From positions 83,862,511 to 83,926,510 of the forward strand of contig OZ010581.1 in the NCBI GenBank assembly GCA_963932145.1: a stretch of DNA of 64,000 bases, in the 5' to 3' direction. The position numbers were made by a program, and so were the translations under genes. This document shows positions 56,872-64,000 of this stretch, one piece after another. Below the pieces are notes generated by a model. That model did no database searches. It was not told where the DNA came from and saw nothing but the letters and a program-made list of their open reading frames with translations. Position 1 is the first letter of the stretch; each line of letters opens with the position of its first letter. Origin of the DNA: Acanthosepion lycidas. Its lineage: Eukaryota; Mollusca; Cephalopoda; Sepiida; Sepiidae.

Positions 56872-57740
56872 TTATAAGAATGCCACCAAAGAAAAACATG
56901 AAACCTATTGCTGGCCAGCAGAATACTGTAGCTGTATTTCCTGCTTTTTTTTTTTTTTTTTTTCCTCTGAACCCCCCTTTTCCAGACCCAGTTCAGTTCT
57001 CCAAGAGTACCTCAGCACAGACTGTCTACCTCCTCTTTTACTGAGTCAAATAAGTCAACTGCAGAAGAGCTTACAAAATTCAAATGACTTTGTTTTTCAG
57101 ATAAAAACTTCATGTACTAAATATAGCAAAATGGGTACATCTTTACATAAACCAAACAAATGCACCAACTTTCAACAACATGTACAAGGGTGTACATCAG
57201 ATCACAAAGATCGCATTCAATCCATAACAACTGCATCAAATTTATCAACAACTTTATAAATAATATGCACTCCAGGTTTCAAAACATCTGTTATGTACAT
57301 TTGGTATTGAGTCTCTGACCCATCTGTTTCCTGAGTGAGGAAGAGCTGAAGGTCCTTGGAGAGGAAGAGTTGTAAATTCTAATTGTTCACTATGAACATG
57401 AGCAAGCTCAAAAATGGATTGAGAATCACTAGATGACTACCCAGCCCCTCCTCAATGTTATTAAGTCTTGACTGGTGTAGAACCTGCTGAAGAAAGTTGT
57501 CAGCACAGCACTATCTCGGAGACAGCTTTGGGCATTAGTGAAAAAAAAAAAAAAAAAAAAAATCACCCAAAAGATTTCTTCAACTTCATCATCTTTGCTC
57601 AACTGGCAGCCATCATGCTGCTGGCTGTGAATGAGGGTTCTCTGCTCAGAACAGGCTCTGGAACAGGCTATCAACAGCACATCAAGAGCAGCTTAATGTT
57701 AACCTGAAGAGGCACTGGCTAAAGAGAAAGTGGTCAAGCA
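56690..57740 (+). other. unidentified segment with protein-like pieces
   Basis: GC content rises slightly. In separate plus frames one finds MPPKKNMKPIAGQQNTVAVF (from 56880), then after a T19 tract and a TTTTCCAG acceptor-like site TQFSSPRVPQHRLSTSSFTE to about 57085, and later EEELKVLGEEEL and YEHEQAQKWIEN. Stops and long T/A tracts separate them. It may be a decayed retrocopy of a cellular mRNA, small real exons, or chance. I recognise no family. The 153-codon frame at 56798-57259 includes two translated T tracts and is not a credible protein as it stands. Confidence 0.25.
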
Positions 57741-58949
57741 GAGAAAGCTGTACACATATAAAGTACAAGTAATAATTGACAAATTCTATTGTTTATTCAT
57801 ATTAATTTGCACATAATATACCGCAAACCTACCAGCATCGTTTGATCTTTCTCAACACTTTCCACTGTTTTCGTAAAATTTTATTGTGCTGAATGTTTCA
57901 TGGTAATTGGTTAATTTTCTCATCAGTTAAAATCATCTTTGATTTAGTTGATTATTTTCAAACTAAAAGTTCTTGGTCACAGTTTGTAAGCTCTGTCAAG
58001 GTGATCAGGATGTTTTGGTCATGTGTTAAAATCAGTACTCTTATTTTGGTGTTACTTAGGTGCTACAGTCACCTTTTCTTTTTTTTATTTCTTCTTTTTT
58101 TTTTTTCTTTTTTTCGTTTTTTTTTTTTTTTCTTTTCGTTTTTTTTTTTTTTTTTTTTTTCGTTTTTTCGTCTCTTTTCCCCTATTTGTGAATTTATTTT
58201 GGTGCTATTTATGTTAAAGATTCTTTGAATTTTGTATCATACAGATATGGAAGTTTTTACTAATTAGTACCATATTCCTCAGCTGATTAATGGGATTGAA
58301 TTTTCTAACGGCAATGCAGCCAGTCTATTAAATTAAAAACAAAACCTTTTCTGTCAAAAGGAAAAATGTTGGACTCCCTCAAATTGCTGCTTTTGGCTTC
58401 CAATGAGTCACTACATGGAGAACCTATCAGCATTTTACTTACCAGGGTGTGAATAGGTGTATGTGTGAGAATATAATATATAGCGTATTAAATAACTACC
58501 ATTCATTTTATCTTAATTTTTTTTTTTTTTTTTTTTTTTTATATATATTAAGAGTGCTAATAAAAATGGGAACTTGCAAGTAAGGGATATTATCCATTAC
58601 TATAGGGCAATGAGAATGAGTATAATGATAATGACTAGAAAAATATTAGTAATAAAAAGTATTAAGAGAGTTCCTTAGATATATAAACATCTATATGGAT
58701 ACATATACATGGTTAGAAAATAATGAAAATACACCTAGAGGAATGTATGAGAGCAGTCAGGTCTTATCCACCTATTTAAAATAAAAAAGTCAAAACATTA
58801 TATAATATATAAAGTGTAGGTGTTCTTAACTTCAAATTTCCAATGCCTCTTATGAAATACTCATTTCACCTCAAGCAAGTCATTAAAGCCACAAGGGGTT
58901 ACTGAGTGTTAGATAATGAGAAAAATTAAAACATTAAGAGAAACAAAAG
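57741..58949. other. intronic sequence with T-rich tracts
   Basis: There is no gene. A 100-bp region of almost pure T with scattered C and CG lies at 58074-58180, and a T24 at about 58517. Confidence 0.5.
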
Positions 58950-59690
58950 AACAGGGAATTAAGACAGAAGATAAACTATTGACATTGCATTTTTTTTTTT
59001 TTTTTTTTTCAAGATCAAAGTTTACTGGGAAGCAACAAGCCAGAAGAGAGCAAGTTCAATGGGAGAAACTATTAGTGTAGAACTTATGGTTATATCTGGC
59101 CATTTCAACTGTAAAATTATAAAACCTAGCTGCCAATCTAGTACTCAGATTTTTTGGATTTTATCAAGAATCTCTAAATATAGACCAGAGTATCAAACAA
59201 GATATGGATGACTGGTAGACTTAAATGTGCAAGATTATTTCTGGCAATAAGAACTGTCTAGCATGAGACTAAATCAAATTTCCTATCTATTATCTATTTC
59301 CGCAGACCTAACAATTGATTCACCATAATCTTTCCATATCATGTCAGTTGGAAAACATTACTCTGTGAAGGTGCAATGGCTCACTCTCTTGGGGGTTAGC
59401 ATCTTTCATGTCAACGGAAAAACAAAAGGGTTTAAATCCGCTCTTGCATTTTAGTGGCATTAAAATTAACAAGCCATTCCTTGTCTCAGTTAACAGCAGA
59501 TTTTAGGTCATTTTTTTAAAATCCGCTGCCAATTTGATCTTATCAAACTGATCACTTACTATTAAGATAGAAGTAAATAGTTGTCATTAATGTAGATACT
59601 GACTCGAGAACTGATGACCTCAGGAAGGTTGTTGATGACAACTAAGAACATAGGTTCAAGGATACGGCCCTGCTCAAGAAGAGATGACTA
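58950..59690 (-). pseudogene. second copy of the Jockey/CR1-type LINE, very decayed
   Basis: The stretch aligns with 9440-10310 in the same orientation. Matching blocks are the TATTGACATTGCAT region at about 58977, AAGCCATTCCTTGTC...TTAACAGCAGATTTTAGGTC at about 59470-59510, and GAACTGATGACCTCAGGAAG at about 59609-59628, which corresponds to the region before the YADD box. Insertions, including a T20 tract at about 58990, and deletions disrupt it. No frame longer than about 25 codons survives. Confidence 0.65.
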
Positions 59691-59991
59691 TATTTCTAGG
59701 CTTGAGTTTTTAAATGTATGCAGAAAACTAAAATTGTTGCTGTACATCTCGATGAAAACTAGGTCCCTTTATTATGTATAATTTAATTTTATTATTTTCC
59801 ATTAATCTACTTATAAAAATATTTTTATATAACTATTATACATCACTAAATAAGGCTGTTACTTTAAACTGCATTTACTCAAAATTAAGTGCGAGATGAA
59901 ATTGTTTGTTACAATTTTTTTTCATACATATATTTGTTTAATAAACATTACAGATAAGGTATTAAGTTTAAGTATTTCAAAATATTTTTGT
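59691..59991. other. AT-rich spacer
   Basis: No feature is recognised. Confidence 0.5.
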
Positions 59992-60145
59992 GTAATTTTG
60001 ATATTTTTAGACCTCCGTATATCTTTTCTAATTATTAAATGTCATAGTTTTATTACATCCTTTATTTTATGATTTGGAGCAAATTATTTTTTTTTTTTTT
60101 TTTTTTTTTTTACATTGTTATAATTAGGAAGTAAATTTTATTTAA
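59992..60145. repeat. dispersed repeat, copy 2
   Basis: It matches 55487-55592 closely, then carries a T25 tract and continues with TTAGGAAGTAA, which recalls TTAGGGAGTAA of copy 1. It may extend further right with lower similarity. Confidence 0.7.
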
Positions 60146-60790
60146 ATAATATTAAAGATATTTGAAAAAGATTAAGAACCACTTGTCACTATTTTCCATT
60201 TTTGAGTTTCTACTCATTACATTTTCATGGGTTAAAAAATTTTTTTAAATTTAACATATTTACAAAGGTGTCCAGTAAAAGGACTCTAAGAATTTCCAAA
60301 TACTGAAATTCTATTTGAATAGATATAAGATGCACTCTATTCAAAGTGTAAATTTCAACGTTCATATTAGAACAATGTCCAAAATATAACATGCAGCTTT
60401 AAGCTTAGAAAACTCTCTAAAGTAAGGGATTTGATGTTCGGATCTTGTTTGTAGAAGAAAATAATTTTAAATCAATTATCTCTTTAAGGTTTTTATATAT
60501 ATATAATTTAAACCATTAAACTTGAATGAGAAGCAATCTAAATACCTGATTGCCATTTTTCTTTAATAATTTAATAATTTTCTTTTATGATCAGACATCC
60601 AATGATAAAATTTCCTACCATCCTACTTGTCTCTAAGTTAGTAACATTTGAAAATTTTAATATGCAGAACAAAACTAATTTATTTTCTATTTTGTAATTT
60701 GGTTTCCAAGTTATTCTAATGGAACCATCTGTTGAATCATAATTCTTGCCTTATTTGATTGATCTTAAGATTTAATCTTCATAGTATTTG

Positions 60791-60821
<31 letters not shown>

Positions 60822-61066
60822 CCTTTCATTTGACTTTTTTCTTAAAATATATTTTCTCTTTGCTTCTGTTTATAGATGGCTGTTAGGTTTGTTGAATGCT
60901 GGTCATGTTCAAAGAAACATTTTCTCCTTCATTTATTTTTTTTTAATAATTCTAAAAAGTAGTTTTTATGGATTTTGTTAGTCTCTGTTAAATTGGAATT
61001 CATGATATGACTGGAAAATTAACAGTAGGTGTAATATCCTGGAACGTGCTGATAATCCAATGTAAA

Positions 61067-61099
<33 letters not shown>

Positions 61100-62135
61100 T
61101 TAAGATCTGGTGACTGGAGATTCCAAGAAGTTTTTATTTAATTTTTGTTCATTTGATGCTATATCTGCTTTACTTTGCATAACGGATATATTTAGAGTAT
61201 GATTAAAGAGATAATTTATTTTCATTTACCTGTCCCAAATAATTATTATTGGATGTAAAATTTTTTTTTCTTTCTCTCTTTATAAAATTTGAGATATATT
61301 AACATGCTTGTGCAAACTTCAGTTTTTTCTATTTTCCTTATAGAATGGACAGAAGTTCAATGACAGAAAATTATTGGGAATATCTTTGATGACATTGCAG
61401 CAGCATGAAGGGTATAAAGTAAGGCCCTTTTCCTGACCTCATCGTCTGTGACTTGCACCTAAACATCACCACTTAGGATTAGGCATTATTTCTTCTCAAT
61501 TCATATGATAAAAACATTTTTTTAAATAACTTTAAAATTCCTACTAACCCAGCTCAAGTGGAGCTAGAACAAACAAAAAAAAGCTAACAAGATTAAGTTG
61601 TATAATAGCTGAAATGTTAGTGGAGCTTCCAGAACAATAATCATACAAGCTAAAAATTTCTTTTACTAACAAACTTCTGAAATGTGTAACATTACTATTG
61701 TCTTTAACTACCTTTTTTGTGTGAATGTTTCAATTATTATTAAGATTGCTAGGGGACATGCAGTGTTTAATAAAGCTGAAGAATTGTATTTCTTTTATAG
61801 AATTGTAACTAGTTGCAAATATTATTCAATTTAAACAGTTTTTTAAATCAAAAGATGTTACATTATACATGTGCCAGATTTGTTCTACAAATATTTAAAT
61901 GTTTATGTAAATTTGTTCAGTACACTTGAGCAGAGACGTTTATACTGCAGTCTCACACTTTCATATATAAAAGCAGTAAATGTTCTTTAAGGAAAATACT
62001 ATTAAAATGTACATATTTTATGATAATTAATTTTTAATGAACTTTGGAGAATTTCTGGTAGAATTTCCTCCTTGTCTGTAAGGATTATTTCTGACTTGGA
62101 AAAATTAATCATTAAAATTAATAGACCGAAAATGT

Positions 62136-62184
<49 letters not shown>

Positions 62185-62977
62185 ACCAGTGACCCCAGGT
62201 GATGCTCTCAGAAAAATCTGGAGAAATTCACAGGTGTTCCTTGATCAAATTTATTGGTTAAAAAAAAACAAAACAAGCAAGCCTATAAACAAAAACTTAA
62301 AATTAATTTGCTCTATTGTAACCAGATGCTCCTTAATTGTAAATGATAAAAAAAAAAAAAAAAAATAAAAACATGTGCTAGTACTTACCGATTTCAATAA
62401 ATACTTTAGATTTATCATTTATTATAAAGTTTAAAATATGTAACCTAATTATTACGAATAACTTGGGACCTCGAAAAATTCAAATTATCAAATAATGCAA
62501 AATAATATATAACACTTGCTGCAATGAAAGTTTCAAAATACTCCAAGCTATTTTTTTTTTTTTTTTTTTTTTTTTTAAGTAGCAATTTGCATTAAATAAA
62601 ACTTTCACCACAGAAGATGGCATCCTAAAGTATTTATAAAATATTTTATTATGCAGATATAATAATGTTTAAGATATTTTATTAATTTTTCAGTGCTGTC
62701 ACGCCTTGAAACTGCTTTATACATGTCATTTATACCATTTGAATTTGAAATAAGCATGTACTATCTTGGCAACATTTAATTCTTGATAATAATTGAAACG
62801 GCCAAAATTATTCTTCTAACAGAACATGAACTTTGGACAGTTCATATATAATTTTGATTTGGCTCTACAACTTATTTCAAAATTAGAAAAATACAGTAAA
62901 CAAAGAAAATAAAAATTAAGCCAACAAAGCTTGTCTGTTGAATTTAAGTGGTTCTCTCTATTTCTATCGTTCTTGTG

Positions 62978-63021
<44 letters not shown>

Positions 63022-64000
63022 AAATTCATCCTGAATTTTTGTCACTAAAAATGTACTGGTATACTTTGACTTTATTTTTTTGTTCCAGTAATGAGATTAA
63101 CTGTGTCCTTATACATAAACATTTGGCATTCATTAACTGAAATTTTTCCCTTAAAACATTTTTCAGGAAAATGTTTTTAAAGTTCACTGGTATTGCACTT
63201 TTCAGTACTGATAGAGCTTCCTTCCTAACCTTTTTGCTTGAAGTAGTGTGAAAAGTTAACACCTCAATTGTCATTATTTTCTCTCCAAGTTACATGTGCT
63301 ATCCATTTTAGCTGTTTCTGTTGTTGAAAGACTTGGTAATATAGTTTTATTTGTGATTCTTAATCTTTGAGAAAATGGTTGTATACAGGTGAAAGTTTCT
63401 AAATTTTCGGAACAATTTAGACGTCATGCATAACATTCATGAGTCAAAATCTGATGAGGCTATTTAATGACTAGTTTTTTTGTTAATGTTTTGGTTCTAT
63501 AGTCTCTTGTGTTGGACAAACTCTCCCTAGCACAATCTATTTTATGTTCAACATCCTTATCTCCTATACTAAGTTGGTTATTACTGATCCGTATACAGTT
63601 ATTTGATGTTTCATATTTCATAATTCCACATTCTGTATTTTTATGATGGATAAAGTGTATGTACCATCATGTTATTCATTACAATTCCAGATTCTGGTTT
63701 CTGTCTTGGAAAGCTTTATCTCTACTACTACCACTGCTAAGAAAACTGGGTAGAAATCCCCCCCTCCTCCTCACCAAGATCATTATCTCCGCTATAAATA
63801 ACTCTGTATAGCTTCATTACACTGGCCTCTGGAGGGGAAAACAGGAATGCTGTTTTCTATTGAATACATTTGGTATGGAATGCTTAAATAAGTGCTCATA
63901 AAGCCACAGTGCATAGTTTAGGAAGAGATTAAATAGATTAATTCCTCCTTGTACTCCTAATAAAATAACATGAATCAGTGTTTGAGTCTTCACAAGACAC
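60146..64000. other. intronic or intergenic AT-rich sequence
   Basis: No gene or domain is recognised with confidence. TG/TA and TA/CA compound microsatellites lie at about 62137-62180 and 62982-63020. T tracts lie at about 60795, 61067 and 62551. A possible small exon at 61344-61418 is discussed among the rejected items. Confidence 0.5.

Larger units (their letters stand above)
42955..62576 (+). repeat. series of long T tracts, plus strand
   Basis: At least 21 runs of 15 or more T are found, near 42955, 43860, 43970, 44253 (37 T), 44727, 45282, 47025, 48677 (32), 48758, 50052, 55445, 55982, 56838 (31), 56945, 58141, 58517, 58990, 60087, 60795, 61067 and 62551. Only three A runs of that length occur (about 49710, 57541 and 62348). 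I find none of 15 or longer in the first 42.9 kb. They are probably tails of antisense retroposed copies, or slippage-expanded T runs. Confidence 0.8.

Noticed and set aside
57893..58228. Phe-rich frame of 111 codons
   Set aside because: It is a translation of the T-rich tract at 58074-58180. The same applies to frames at 16653-16999, 48563-48817 and 39607-39795.
61344..61418. 75-bp exon candidate with an acceptor (TTTTCCTTATAG) and donor (GTAAGG)
   Set aside because: It is open in one frame (25 codons), but that frame does not fit the phase 2 donor of the 41-kb exon. Such site pairs arise often by chance in T-rich DNA. Spliced reads would be needed.

Overview
This looks like animal nuclear DNA, most likely from a mollusc; a cephalopod is plausible but unproven. 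It is strongly AT-rich, full of TA and mononucleotide microsatellites, and dominated by decayed transposons: Ty3/Gypsy LTR elements, several non-LTR (LINE) families, Penelope-like fragments, a mariner relic, tRNA- and 5S-derived short elements, and terminal-inverted-repeat elements. There is no bacterial-type gene order, no CRISPR array and no intact operon. Nearly every long reading frame is transposon-derived or a by-product of repeats.

Layout. 1-4.4 kb: AT-rich sequence, an unassigned minus-strand open frame and a badly decayed Gypsy element (plus strand). 4.6-8.0 kb: three different inverted-repeat elements, one of which encloses a Penelope reverse transcriptase fragment, plus a tRNA-derived SINE. 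8.0-10.4 kb: a solo LTR and two LINE fragments. 10.8-14.6 kb: a decayed Gypsy element with both short LTRs. 15-27.1 kb: a minus-strand nest. One Gypsy element (B) is split by a 6.9-kb LTR-type insertion with a 5-bp target duplication, and that insertion itself contains a TX1/L1-like LINE. Upstream of B lie the gag and LTR of a second Gypsy family (A), then the pol of another A copy. 28-37 kb: LINE relics, an internally deleted Gypsy element with both LTRs, and a second copy of the 8-kb LTR. 37-41 kb: a dispersed repeat with internal tandem units, TA tracts and palindromes.

41.1-64 kb has a different character. A short promoter-like segment with two CCAAT boxes precedes the only convincing cellular gene piece, a 51-codon first coding exon ending at a consensus splice donor (41282-41436, plus strand). 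The rest reads as intron: many long T-tracts almost all on the plus strand, a 5S rRNA-derived segment joined to a GC-rich hairpin region, a Penelope GIY-YIG fragment, a 30-bp minisatellite of 100 apparently identical copies, and a MADE1-like mariner MITE 0.5 kb from a mariner transposase relic.

The genes do not form a pathway. What the window records is transposon insertion order, LTR recombination and recurrent inverted duplication. No unknown molecular system with intact protein components is visible. The most unusual items are the uniform minisatellite, the 5S-plus-hairpin segment, the T-tract strand bias and the datable nest at 15-27 kb.
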